Shown: one piece after another, positions 16,071-24,444 of the stretch
Numbering within the stretch: the stretch's first letter is position 1
Layout: every line of letters begins with the position of its first letter
NCBI GenBank assembly: GCA_964348225.1
Contig: CAYGBM010000036.1
Span: 1-60,090, forward strand
Direction: 5' to 3'
Source of the DNA: CAYGBM01 sp964348225
GTDB taxonomy: Bacteria > Patescibacteriota > Minisyncoccia > Minisyncoccales > CG1-02-41-26
Length of the DNA: 60,090 bases
Position numbers and translations under genes: made by a program
Notes under the pieces: model-generated
What the model saw: only the letters and a program-made list of their open reading frames with translations
Databases searched by the model: none
Told to the model about the DNA's origin: nothing

Positions 16071-16382
16071 ATGCAGGAATTACCTAAGATATTAAAACAC
16101 GAGCAGGAAAAACAAGAAGCCATAGACAAAGCGCGCAAAGATGCGAAATCAGAGATTGAGAGAAAACAACAGGAATTGGCTGGAAAACTGGAAAAAGAGT
16201 CTTTTCTGCCAGATCAAGAAAAACAAAGGATTTTTGCATATAAAAAGGAAAGGATTGCTCAAATAGAGGAATCTGCCAAGCAGATGCTGGAGCAAGCGAT
16301 CAAAGAACTCGAAAAAAAGCAGGAAGAGAATTTTGAAAAGGCGGTTGACTTTGTGGTCAATCAATTGATAGGCGCTCGATAA
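16071..16382 (+). CDS. V-type ATPase subunit G/H (peripheral stalk)
   Basis: A 103-residue, almost fully coiled-coil protein (alternating Glu/Lys/Gln with Leu/Ile), fitting the peripheral-stalk partner of subunit E (NtpF of Enterococcus, subunit G/H of archaeal and Thermus enzymes). It pairs with E to hold the A3B3 head against the membrane part. The N-terminal MQELPKILKHEQEKQEAI and hydrophobic C-terminal VDFVVNQLIGAR would be the contacts to subunit I and to E. First gene of the operon, same position as ntpF. Confidence 0.8.
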   Translation: MQELPKILKHEQEKQEAIDKARKDAKSEIERKQQELAGKLEKESFLPDQEKQRIFAYKKERIAQIEESAKQMLEQAIKELEKKQEENFEKAVDFVVNQLIGAR

Positions 16383-16410
16383 TTATTTTTATCGGGGTTT
16401 TTTAATTTTT

Positions 16411-16503
16411 ACCCAGCACTTTTTTTGAAAAGTGCTGGGTGTAAGAATCTGTAACACGAACAGCCCATAAAGCTTTACGTGCTGTTCGTTAACAGCTTCT
16501 AAC
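16411..16503 (+). repeat. Structured leader repeat abutting the atpI start codon (copy 2)
   Basis: Hairpin ACCCAGCACTT/AAGTGCTGGGT (16411-16440), then GTAAGA (16441-16446), AT, CTGT (16449-16452), AA, hairpin CGAACAGC/GCTGTTCG (16457-16464/16481-16488), TTA, ACAG (16492-16495), CT, TCTAAC (16498-16503), then the ATG. The outer arms pair with each other. Same layout as copies before pgi and atpB. Confidence 0.8.
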
Positions 16504-18435
16504 ATGTTAGAGGTTGCAAAAAAATATATTTTGGCCTTTCCTAGGGACAAAGAAAAAGATATTTTGGATTTGATTGAAAAGAATCAAGGTATTGAGGTGA
16601 TTGAGGAAAAAGAAAATAAAACAAGCCAGAAAAAAGAGAATATTGAAAAATTACTTCAACAAACTGACTATCTGATTTCCTCTTTAGAGTTTGTTATTTC
16701 TTTTCTTAACCCTTTCAGCAAGAAAATCTCCCTTGTTGAAAAAATAAAGCATCCAAAGATTGTTATTGAAGAGAGTTTATTGAGGGGCTTTAAGCAAAAA
16801 GAGAAAATCAAGGCTTTAATTCAAAGAGTAATTGAAATTGAAAAAGAAATGGAGGGCTTGGAACGGCAAAAAAAGGAACAAGCAGAGAAATTAAAAGAGC
16901 TTGATAATTTCGGCAACCTGGATTTTGTGCCCCAAGACACAGAATACACTTTTTGTTCGCTAGGGTTTGTTTTGCAAAATCAGATTGAGAAAATTACCAA
17001 GCTTGCTTTAAAAAATGGCTTTTATCTTAGAGAGTTGCAACGCACACCCAGCAAGTTGTTCTTTTTGTTGGTTGGGGTTCGGGCACAAAAGGGCAAGGCC
17101 CTTGAATTATTAAAAGAATGCAGGGGTGAGGTGCTTTCTTTTAATTTTCAAAAAGCTCCTGGTGAAGAAAAAGCGCTTATTTTGCAGAGCCTTAAAGAAT
17201 CCCAAAAAAAGCTCAGCAACCTTAAAAAAGAGCTTTCAAGAATGGCTGTTTCTCTTAAGGATTTAAAGATTTATTACGACCTTCTTTGTTTAGAAAGAAC
17301 CAAGCTCGGAATTAAGCTAAGAAGTCTTGATGAGGGATTTTTAAACTATATTTTGTTTTGGGCTCAAGAAAGAAAGAAAAAAGAACTTGATAAAAAACTT
17401 AGGCTGCTTTCTTCAGAAATTACAATTGTTGAAACAAATCCTGAAAAAGGAGAGGAGCCGCCTGTAATTCTGGAAAACAGCAAGGCAGTTAAACCCTTTG
17501 AATATGTTACTGGCATTTTTGGTTTGCCAAGAGGCAATGAGATTGACCCCACCCCTTATCTTTCTTTGTTTTTTATCTTGTTCTTTGGGATATGCATTAC
17601 AGATGCTGGCTATGGACTATTACTTGCTTTGTTTACTTTACTGCCCTTGATTTTCCTGAAAGACCTTTTTAAAGACACAAAGCTTATGAAGCTTTTATTT
17701 TACGGGGGAATCTCCACCTTTGTGGTGGGTGTGTTGTTTGGTGGGTATTTTGGCATGTCTTCTGCTTTGGTCAGCAAAATTCCTGTTTTGAGAAATCTTA
17801 AAATGATAGACCCGATTGAAGACACGGTTTTGTTTATGGGCATTGCTTTTGGCTTGGGTTATTTGCAGTTGCTGTTTGCTCAGGCTGTTAAGATAATTTC
17901 TGGCAAGCGCAACAAAAACAAGGATATGTTATTCAGTGGAATTGCTTGGGCAGCTCTTTTGGTTTTTTTTGGGATAATGGGAGCTTCAATGAAAGTGCCT
18001 GGCTTGAAAAACTTTGGAATTTTTGGCATATTAGCTTCTGGAGTTGGTTTAATGCTTGCTGAATCAAGAGGCCAGAAGATATTTTTAAAGCCTCTGGCTG
18101 GTGGAGTAAAGATATTGCAGGGGTTAATTAATGTTATGTCTGATATTCTTTCTTATTCCCGGTTAATGGCTTTGGGATTGGCAACGGCTGTAATTGCTTT
18201 GATTGTTAACCAAATAGCCCTTTTGTTCGGTGATATGATTCCCTATGTTGGCTGGGTGGTGGCTGTTTTGATTTTGATTGGCGGGCATATTTTTAATTTA
18301 GGAATAAATGCTTTAAGTGGATTTATTCATTCAGGAAGGCTGCAGTTTGTTGAATTCTTCCCCAAGTTTTTAGAGGGGGGAGGAAAAAGGCTGCAGCCGA
18401 CAAAGTCGGAATTAAAATATATAAAGGTTGGATAA
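16504..18435 (+). CDS. atpI: V-type ATPase subunit I (membrane stator, a-subunit)
   Basis: The a-subunit homologue forming the ion half-channels beside the K ring. The N-terminal half (about 320 residues) is soluble and coiled-coil (stalk collar); the C-terminal half has seven to eight membrane spans starting at YLSLFFILFFGICITDAGYGLLL. The family landmark for the last helices is seen in VMSDILSYSRLMALGLATAVIALIVN, with the essential Arg in SRLMALGLA; the end HSGRLQFVEFFPKFLEGGG is also typical. 643 residues is normal. The ATG lies flush with the base of the conserved leader stem and has no Shine-Dalgarno. Confidence 0.93.
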   Translation: MLEVAKKYILAFPRDKEKDILDLIEKNQGIEVIEEKENKTSQKKENIEKLLQQTDYLISSLEFVISFLNPFSKKISLVEKIKHPKIVIEESLLRGFKQKEKIKALIQRVIEIEKEMEGLERQKKEQAEKLKELDNFGNLDFVPQDTEYTFCSLGFVLQNQIEKITKLALKNGFYLRELQRTPSKLFFLLVGVRAQKGKALELLKECRGEVLSFNFQKAPGEEKALILQSLKESQKKLSNLKKELSRMAVSLKDLKIYYDLLCLERTKLGIKLRSLDEGFLNYILFWAQERKKKELDKKLRLLSSEITIVETNPEKGEEPPVILENSKAVKPFEYVTGIFGLPRGNEIDPTPYLSLFFILFFGICITDAGYGLLLALFTLLPLIFLKDLFKDTKLMKLLFYGGISTFVVGVLFGGYFGMSSALVSKIPVLRNLKMIDPIEDTVLFMGIAFGLGYLQLLFAQAVKIISGKRNKNKDMLFSGIAWAALLVFFGIMGASMKVPGLKNFGIFGILASGVGLMLAESRGQKIFLKPLAGGVKILQGLINVMSDILSYSRLMALGLATAVIALIVNQIALLFGDMIPYVGWVVAVLILIGGHIFNLGINALSGFIHSGRLQFVEFFPKFLEGGGKRLQPTKSELKYIKVG

Positions 18436-18442
18436 AGCAAAG

Positions 18443-18568
18443 AATTTTCAATTTCTAATTTTCAATTTTCAAACAATTTTCAATTGACTAATTTTCAATG
18501 AAGTGAACTGTTGAAAGGTCAAGTCATTGAAACATTGAAAATTGTTTAGAAATTAGAAATTGAAAATT
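18443..18568. repeat. AT-rich inverted repeat upstream of atpK
   Basis: Arms of AATTTTCAATTTCTAATTTT-type sequence (18443-18485) are mirrored at 18531-18568, so the transcript can fold into a long AU-rich hairpin ending 13 bases before the atpK start. Built from the same units as the repeats at 1570 and 27411. Confidence 0.7.
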
Positions 18569-18581
18569 AGAAATTTAATTT

Positions 18582-19058
18582 ATGTTAGGTTTAGCTTTAG
18601 CAATTTTAGGGGCGGCTCTTTCAGTGGGCTTGGCAGGAATTGGTTCTGTTATCGGGGTTGGAAAAAGCGGCCAGGCTGGCTCTGGTTTGGTTTCTGAAGA
18701 GCCAGAGAAATTTGGAAAGGTTCTGCTTTTACAAGCCTTACCCTCTACCCAAGGGATTTACGGATTTATTGGCGCTTTTTGGGTGATAATAAAACTTGGG
18801 CTCTTGGGCGGTGATTTACCCACTATTACTTGGCAGACAGGCTTGGCAATTTGTTTGGCTTGTTTGCCCGTTGCCTTGAACGGGCTTTTCTCTGGTATTT
18901 TTCAGGGTAAGGTTTCGGTTTCAGGTATGAATATCGTTGCCAAACAAGTGCAGGAATCAGGCAAGGGCGTGATTATGTCAGCCATGGTTGAAACCTATGC
19001 TGTTTTAGGGCTGCTTGCCACCATTCTTTTGATTCAGGGAATAAATATTGGATCTTAG
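18582..19058 (+). CDS. atpK: V-type ATPase subunit K (rotor ring proteolipid, Na+-type)
   Basis: 158 residues, four membrane helices arranged as two fused hairpins, as in Enterococcus NtpK. The ion site residues keep the Enterococcus spacing: L53-x2-T56-Q57-x2-Y60 in LPSTQGIY, Q108 in GIFQG and the carboxylate E137 in MVETYA (29 residues after Q108). Only the second hairpin has the carboxylate. This set is the one that coordinates Na+ in NtpK, so I infer Na+ coupling, though related proton-using rings can look alike. Follows atpI after a 146-base AT-rich hairpin. Confidence 0.93.
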   Translation: MLGLALAILGAALSVGLAGIGSVIGVGKSGQAGSGLVSEEPEKFGKVLLLQALPSTQGIYGFIGAFWVIIKLGLLGGDLPTITWQTGLAICLACLPVALNGLFSGIFQGKVSVSGMNIVAKQVQESGKGVIMSAMVETYAVLGLLATILLIQGINIGS

Positions 19059-19211
19059 AAGCTCGGAAGCTTGCCTCAGGGAGCACGGCGTCGGTCAATG
19101 TGGTAATAAATAACTATTGTCCGACCGCGCCTGTCTCTCGCCGAGCCTCCCAAGCTTAAAGCGTGGTGGGCTCGGCTGCGAGACGCTCCCCTCGGCAACC
19201 TTCCTCGCTTC
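19058..19211. repeat. 154-bp structured element with terminal inverted repeats between atpK and atpE
   Basis: The 27-base ends (19058-19084 and 19185-19211) match as inverted repeats at 21 positions. Inside are two hairpins: GTCGGTCAAT/ATTGTCCGAC (19090-19099/19115-19124) and GTCTC.CGCCGAGCC (from 19133) with GGGCTCGGCTGCGAGAC (19168-19184). The whole folds as a three-way junction. It is far more GC-rich than its surroundings and its left end overlaps the atpK stop codon. A related half-size copy lies at 38141-38185. Confidence 0.75.
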
Positions 19212-19241
19212 TTGTGGACCCCTTGGGGCGGGATTTCCGTT

Positions 19242-19790
19242 ATGTTAGATAACATTTTTCAAGCGATTGATAAACGGGCAGATGAGGAAATTCAAAAGAT
19301 TCTCCAGGAGAAAGAGAAGGCTTTGTTGGATTTGGAGAAAAAGCACAGAGCAAGCTTTCAGAGCAGGAGAGAGTCAGAAAAAAAGTTCCTCAAAGAGCAA
19401 ACCGAGAAAGAGATTGAAGAATTTAAGCAGAAGAAAGATTTAGACATAAATTTCAAGCTTCAAGAGGAAAAGCAGAAGACAATTAAAAAGGTCTATGAGA
19501 AAGCAGCCAAGACGATTTCTGAGCTGAAAGACAGGAAGTTTGAGGGTTTAATTAAAAAATTAGCTAGGCTTTTACCTGAGAAATTGAATGGTGAAATAAG
19601 AGCTGGCAGGCGTACAGCCTCTGTCTTAGAAAAAATATTGGCTGAGAGGAATGTTTTGATAAAGGATGACTTGAAAGAAGAAGGGTTTATTGTTCATTCT
19701 GATACCCTTGAGATAGATATGAGAATTCCCCAGCTTTTGAAAGAACTTGAGGAGAAAATTAATCCCGAGGTTGTAAAAATATTATTTTAA
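19242..19790 (+). CDS. atpE: V-type ATPase subunit E (peripheral stalk)
   Basis: Peripheral stalk subunit that forms a long coiled coil with the G/H protein and caps the A3B3 head. Residues 1-110 are charged coiled coil (RADEEIQKILQEKEKALLDL), followed by a globular C-terminal domain (GFIVHSDTLEIDMRIPQLLKEL) typical of NtpE. Start at MLDNIFQAI; ten codons upstream in the frame lie in the structured spacer and are unlikely to be translated. 182 residues, normal length. Fourth gene of the operon. Confidence 0.88.
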   Translation: MLDNIFQAIDKRADEEIQKILQEKEKALLDLEKKHRASFQSRRESEKKFLKEQTEKEIEEFKQKKDLDINFKLQEEKQKTIKKVYEKAAKTISELKDRKFEGLIKKLARLLPEKLNGEIRAGRRTASVLEKILAERNVLIKDDLKEEGFIVHSDTLEIDMRIPQLLKELEEKINPEVVKILF

Positions 19791-19803
19791 TAAGAAAATA
19801 ATT

Positions 19804-20823
19804 ATGCTTGAGCTTGCTTCTGGTACAATAAATGTTTTGGAAAAAAAGGTTTTTGACAGGCTTGACCGGGAAAGAATGCTGAAAGCCCCGGATTATGGAA
19901 CTGCTTTTTCCGTACTTTTTGATACAGATTTGGGAGAGATCGCCTCTGAACATAAGGATATTGAGAGGATTCTTGAAAAAGACATGGTTAATTTAAAAAA
20001 TGTCCTTTCCAGGCTTTTAGGAGAAAAAGAAGAATTGCCTTGCTTGCTTTTTTTGAAGTTTGATGCTGTAAACTTGAAGATCTTTTTGAAGAGGCATTTG
20101 AAAAAAGAAGAAGTATCAGATATTGAGCCGTTCTCTTTTGCTGTGGCTCTGCCAGAAAAAATGGGAAGAGTAGTTGAAAGGGTTTTGTCAACAGCTTCAA
20201 GCAAAGCATTAAGCAACAGAGATAAGAATATTGTCTCTGAAATAAACAGCTTTGTCAGCAAGATGATTGAATTAAGCATTGAGGATTTAACTCAGCCCTT
20301 AGCTGAAGTTAGTTCTGAAAGGATTGAAACAGCAGTGGATAAAGCCTATTTCAAAGTGAAAATTGAGCTTGCTCAAAGAACCCACTATTTTCTGGCAGAC
20401 ATTACAAGAATGGAAATTGACATCAGCAATATTAAGAGTCTGCTTCAGCAGAGAAAAAATGGCAGGAAATTGGAATTTATTTCAGGGGGCAATTTGCAGC
20501 TTGAAGAATTGAAAAAGCTCTTAGAACTTAAAGAGGGAGAAATCTTCCAGGATTTGAAAAGATTTTTTGAGGTTTTTGGTTTATCTCTTTTAATAGAGGA
20601 ATTTGCTAAAGAAAAATCAAAAACACTTTTGGAAACCCAGTTGAAAAGTTTTTTGAGCCGAAAGGTTTTTGAAAAAGCAAAAGAAACAGGGGTTGGGGTT
20701 GAAAAGATTTTAGCCTTTTTTCAAAAAAAGATTAATGCCCAAGCCAACATCAGGTTAATTTTATTCAGCAAGAGAAACAATCTTTCTTTTAAGGAAATTG
20801 AAAAAAATTTATTGCCTTTATGA
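19804..20823 (+). CDS. atpC: V-type ATPase subunit C (central stalk-ring connector)
   Basis: 339-residue all-alpha protein of the V-ATPase C/AC39-d family, which links the central rotor shaft (D and F) to the K ring. The N-terminal part (RLDRERMLKAPDYGTAFSVL) and the repeated LLGEKEELPCLLFLKFDAVNLKIFLK pattern are typical of the three-domain funnel fold. Gene order immediately after E supports the call. It lies 13 bases after atpE and 3 bases before atpF, indicating close translational coupling. Confidence 0.87.
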   Translation: MLELASGTINVLEKKVFDRLDRERMLKAPDYGTAFSVLFDTDLGEIASEHKDIERILEKDMVNLKNVLSRLLGEKEELPCLLFLKFDAVNLKIFLKRHLKKEEVSDIEPFSFAVALPEKMGRVVERVLSTASSKALSNRDKNIVSEINSFVSKMIELSIEDLTQPLAEVSSERIETAVDKAYFKVKIELAQRTHYFLADITRMEIDISNIKSLLQQRKNGRKLEFISGGNLQLEELKKLLELKEGEIFQDLKRFFEVFGLSLLIEEFAKEKSKTLLETQLKSFLSRKVFEKAKETGVGVEKILAFFQKKINAQANIRLILFSKRNNLSFKEIEKNLLPL

Positions 20824-20826
20824 TAT

Positions 20827-21141
20827 ATGAAAATAGGTATCTTGGGTGAAAAAAAATCGGTTTTAGCTTTCAGAGCTTTAGGAGTTGATACTTTTGGGAT
20901 AGATACTAAAGAAGACTTAATAAAAGCAAAAGAGAGAATTAAGAGTGAAGACTTTGCTGTTTTGTTTATAACTGAGGATGTTGCTGGAGCTTTTGAAAAA
21001 GAGGCTGAGGAGATTTACCAGAAAACCCTGCCTGCTGTTTTAGTAATCCCTGGGGTTAAAGGCAAGGGGGAAAAAGGCAGACAAGGCTTAAAGAAGATTT
21101 TAGAAAGAGCCCTGGGGAGCGAAATGGTTCAGTTAAGCTAG
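20827..21141 (+). CDS. atpF: V-type ATPase subunit F (central shaft; ntpG of Enterococcus)
   Basis: 104 residues with the Rossmann-like start KIGILGEKKSVLAFRALGVDTFGI, the FAVLFITEDVA strand and LPAVLVIPG loop typical of V-ATPase F. It clamps the rotor shaft made by subunit D and can regulate ATP hydrolysis. Starts 3 bases after atpC. The gene ends in a short tandem GCTAGTAA repeat, followed by atpA 52 bases on. Confidence 0.88.
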   Translation: MKIGILGEKKSVLAFRALGVDTFGIDTKEDLIKAKERIKSEDFAVLFITEDVAGAFEKEAEEIYQKTLPAVLVIPGVKGKGEKGRQGLKKILERALGSEMVQLS

Positions 21142-21165
21142 TAAGCTAGTAAGTTGGTAAGTTAT
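21136..21165. repeat. Short tandem repeat between atpF and atpA
   Basis: Iterations of GCTAGTAA, drifting to GTTGGTAA, overlap the atpF stop codon and run into the spacer before atpA. Confidence 0.6.
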
Positions 21166-21193
21166 CAGCCTACGGTTTAACAGTTTAATTCAT

Positions 21194-22948
21194 ATGCAAG
21201 AACAAAATCAAAATATAGGGAAAATAATAAAGGTGGCAGGGCCTCTTGTTGTTGCTGTTGGATTGCCCGAGGCTAAAATGTATGAGGTAGTAAAGGTTGG
21301 TGAAGAAAAACTGATTGGTGAGGTCATTAGAATTGAAAGGGGCGAGGTTTTTATTCAGGTTTATGAAGAAACCTCGGGTATAGGGCCTGGGGAGAGGGTT
21401 TATTTAACAGGCAATCCTTTGACAGTAGAATTAGGGCCTGGTTTGCTTTCAAATATTTACGATGGCATTCAAAGGCCATTAAAAGTTTTGGTTCAAAAGG
21501 CTGGAAACTTTATTACCAGGGGCATTGAAGCTGAAGCTTTGGATAATAAGAAGAAATGGCACTTTAAGCCCCAGAAAAAGGAGGGTGAAAAAGTAGAGGA
21601 AGGGGATGTTTTGGGAGAGGTAACAGAAACAGAGATTTTATCTCATAAAGTAATGGTTCCTCCTTTTATCGAAAAAGGCACTCTAAGTTTTGTTGCTAAA
21701 CAAGGTGATTACACGATTTCAGATGTTATAGCAAAAATTAAACATAAAGACAGAGAGGAAGAAATTAGGCTATCCCATAAATGGCCTATTAGACAGCCAC
21801 GACCCGTTAACAAAAAGCTGCTTCCCAACAAAGGATTGGTTACAGGGCAAAGAGTGATAGACACATTTTTTCCTATGGCAAAAGGAGGGGCTGGGTGTGT
21901 GCCAGGTCCCTTTGGTAGTGGGAAAACAGTGGTTCAACATCAACTTGCAAAATGGGCTGACGCTGACATTATTGTTTTTGTGGGGTGCGGGGAGCGAGGC
22001 AATGAGATGACCGACCTTTTAATGGAGTTCCCAGAACTAAAAGACCCAAAGACTGGCAAGCCCCTTATGCAAAGAACTGTTTTAATTGCCAATACTTCAA
22101 ATATGCCAGTGGCTGCTCGTGAAGCCTCGGTTTACACAGGTATTACAATTGGCGAGTATTTCCGTGATATGGGCTATTCTGTTGCTTTGCTGGCTGATTC
22201 AACTTCCAGGTGGGCAGAGGCTTTGAGAGAAATATCGGGCAGGCTGGAAGAGATGCCAGGAGACGAAGGCTATCCTGCCTATTTAGGTTCAAGGACAGCT
22301 GCTTTTTATGAAAGGGCAGGATTTGCTGAATGTTTGGGTCAACCCCAAAGGCAAGGCTTTTTAACAGTAATCGGAGCTGTTTCACCGCCTGGTGGTGATT
22401 TGTCAGAACCAGTTACTCAAAATACCTTGAGGGTGACCAAAGTATTTTGGGCTTTAGATTCCACGTTAGCTTATAAACGTCATTTCCCAGCCATTAACTG
22501 GCTTACTTCCTATTCTTTGTATGATGAAAACCTGCAGGACTTTCTTGATAAAGAAGGAGGAAAAGCTTTCGGTGATTTTAAAACCGAAGCAATAGGAGTA
22601 CTGCAAAAAGAAGCCGAGCTTGAGGAGATTGTCAGGCTGGTTGGTGTTGAAGCTTTGTCTTTGAACGACCAATTTTTGCTGGAGATAGCAAGGATTATCA
22701 GAGAGGACTTTCTCCATCAAAACGCCTTCCGTGAGATTGACACTTACACATCCCTGAAAAAGCAGTATTTAATGCTCAAAGCAATTCTAAAGGTTTTTGA
22801 GAAAGGCAAAGAAGCTATTGAAAAAGGCAGGGGTATGGGAGAGATTTTATCAGCCTCTCTCAAAGAAAAACTTTCAAAGATGAAATATATTCCAGAAGAT
22901 AAGCTTGAGCAGTTTGAGCTGTTAAATAAAGAAATTGATAAGATTTAG
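21194..22948 (+). CDS. atpA: V-type ATPase catalytic subunit A
   Basis: ATP-hydrolysing or -synthesising subunit. After the N-terminal barrel (IGKIIKVAGPLVVAVGL) and the A-type bulge domain come the Walker A loop GPFGSGKTV, the catalytic GERGNEM glutamate region, ADSTSRWAEALREISGRL, and SPPGGDLSEPVTQNTLRV. The bulge region between about residues 110 and 195 distinguishes A from the B and F-type beta subunits. 584 residues is full length. Codon and motif integrity show no decay. Downstream lies the third copy of the structured leader before atpB. Confidence 0.97.
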   Translation: MQEQNQNIGKIIKVAGPLVVAVGLPEAKMYEVVKVGEEKLIGEVIRIERGEVFIQVYEETSGIGPGERVYLTGNPLTVELGPGLLSNIYDGIQRPLKVLVQKAGNFITRGIEAEALDNKKKWHFKPQKKEGEKVEEGDVLGEVTETEILSHKVMVPPFIEKGTLSFVAKQGDYTISDVIAKIKHKDREEEIRLSHKWPIRQPRPVNKKLLPNKGLVTGQRVIDTFFPMAKGGAGCVPGPFGSGKTVVQHQLAKWADADIIVFVGCGERGNEMTDLLMEFPELKDPKTGKPLMQRTVLIANTSNMPVAAREASVYTGITIGEYFRDMGYSVALLADSTSRWAEALREISGRLEEMPGDEGYPAYLGSRTAAFYERAGFAECLGQPQRQGFLTVIGAVSPPGGDLSEPVTQNTLRVTKVFWALDSTLAYKRHFPAINWLTSYSLYDENLQDFLDKEGGKAFGDFKTEAIGVLQKEAELEEIVRLVGVEALSLNDQFLLEIARIIREDFLHQNAFREIDTYTSLKKQYLMLKAILKVFEKGKEAIEKGRGMGEILSASLKEKLSKMKYIPEDKLEQFELLNKEIDKI

Positions 22949-23062
22949 TAATCTGTTGGCGAGAGATACCCGCCTACACCCGCCAGTTGGCGGGTTTCGG
23001 CGGGTGTAAGAGCTTGTAAAGCTCGCAGATAGCGAGCTATCTGCTCGCTAACAATCTCTAAC
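22947..23062 (+). repeat. Structured leader repeat abutting the atpB start codon (copy 3)
   Basis: GAGATACCCGCCTAC and a GC-rich hairpin, then GTAAGA (23006-23011), GC, TTGT (23014-23017), AA, hairpin GCAGATAG/CTATCTGC (23025-23032/23037-23044), CTA, ACAA (23051-23054), TC, TCTAAC (23057-23062), ATG. The left end (TTAGTAATCTGTTGGCGAG) is an imperfect reverse complement of the right end (CTCGCTAACAATCTCTAAC). Confidence 0.8.
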
Positions 23063-24439
23063 ATGTTAAAAATCTACAAAACAATTAAAGAAGCAGCAGG
23101 TCCTCTGATTGTTGTTGATGGGGTTGAAGGAGTTAAATATGAAGAATTAGTTGAAATTGAAACGCAGGAGGGCATTATAAAAAGAGGTAGGGTTTTGGAG
23201 GCAACTGAAGGAAAAGCAGTTGTTCAGATGTTTGAAGATATCAGAGGCATGAACCTTGAGGGCTCCCGAGCCAAGTTTTTGGGAAAAGCAATGAAGCTTG
23301 GGGTTTCTTCAGATATGCTTGGCAGGGTGTTTGACGGGGCTGGCAAGCCGAAAGACGGAGGACCTGCCATTGTTCCTGAAAAATACCTAGATGTTTCAGG
23401 CTATCCTATTAACCCTCAAGCAAGGGAATACCCAAATGATTTTATTCAAACAGGCATCTCAACCATTGATGGCTTAAACACCTTGGTAAGAGGACAAAAG
23501 CTGCCTATTTTTTCAGGAGCAGGCCTTCCCCACTCAATGGTGGCAGCTCAAATTGCCAGACAAGCCAAGGTGCTTGGTGAAAAAGAGGAGTTCTCAGTGG
23601 TTTTTGCTGCTATGGGCATTACCTTTGAAGAATCCCAATTTTTTATTGAAGAGTTCAGGAAAACCGGAGCCCTTTCTAAATCTGTTTTGTTTATTAACTT
23701 AGCTGATGACCCGGTGATTGAAAGAATCACCTTGCCTCGGCTTGCTTTAACCTGTGCCGAGTATTTGGCTTTTGAAAAGGGACAGCATATCTTGGTTATT
23801 TTAACTGATCTGACCAATTATTGTGAAGCATTACGTGAGGTGTCAGCAGCCAGAAAAGAAGTGCCTGGCAGAAGAGGATATCCTGGCTATTTATATACTG
23901 ACTTAGCCACTATTTACGAGAGGGCAGGCAGGATTAAAGGCAAAAAAGGCTCTATTACCCAAATTCCTATTTTAACAATGCCAGAAGACGACATTACCCA
24001 TCCTATTCCTGACTTAACAGGCTATATTACTGAGGGTCAGCTTATAGTATCAAGAGAATTAGACCACAAAGGAATTTATCCGCCCCTTGATGTTTTGCCT
24101 TCTTTATCTAGGCTTAAAGACAAGGGAATTGGGGAAGAGAAAACAAGGGAAGACCATTCTGGTGTTTTGAATCAGTTGTTTGCTTTTTATGCTAGAGGCA
24201 GAGAAGTAAGAGAGCTTGCCTTGATTCTGGGAGAATCAGCTTTAACCGAGGTTGATAGGAAATATTTGAGATTTGCTGATGAATTTGAAACAAGGTTTGT
24301 CAACCAATCCTATACTGAAAACAGAACTATCCAGCAGACTCTGGATTTAGGCTGGGAATTACTCAGCATTTTACCAAAAGAAGAAATGAAAAGAGTGAAG
24401 GAAGAATACATTAATAAATATCTAAAAGCTAAGAGCTAA
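23063..24439 (+). CDS. atpB: V-type ATPase regulatory subunit B
   Basis: Non-catalytic nucleotide-binding subunit alternating with A in the head. Shows the B-subunit pattern: PNDFIQTGISTIDGLNTLVRGQKLPIFSGAGLPHS in place of a Walker A loop, FAAMGITFEE, EVPGRRGYPGYLYTDLATIYERAGR and MPEDDITHPIPDLTGYITEGQ. 458 residues, normal. Its ATG is flush with the base of the leader stem. It is followed by atpD after 5 bases. Confidence 0.97.
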   Translation: MLKIYKTIKEAAGPLIVVDGVEGVKYEELVEIETQEGIIKRGRVLEATEGKAVVQMFEDIRGMNLEGSRAKFLGKAMKLGVSSDMLGRVFDGAGKPKDGGPAIVPEKYLDVSGYPINPQAREYPNDFIQTGISTIDGLNTLVRGQKLPIFSGAGLPHSMVAAQIARQAKVLGEKEEFSVVFAAMGITFEESQFFIEEFRKTGALSKSVLFINLADDPVIERITLPRLALTCAEYLAFEKGQHILVILTDLTNYCEALREVSAARKEVPGRRGYPGYLYTDLATIYERAGRIKGKKGSITQIPILTMPEDDITHPIPDLTGYITEGQLIVSRELDHKGIYPPLDVLPSLSRLKDKGIGEEKTREDHSGVLNQLFAFYARGREVRELALILGESALTEVDRKYLRFADEFETRFVNQSYTENRTIQQTLDLGWELLSILPKEEMKRVKEEYINKYLKAKS

Positions 24440-24444
24440 AAGCT

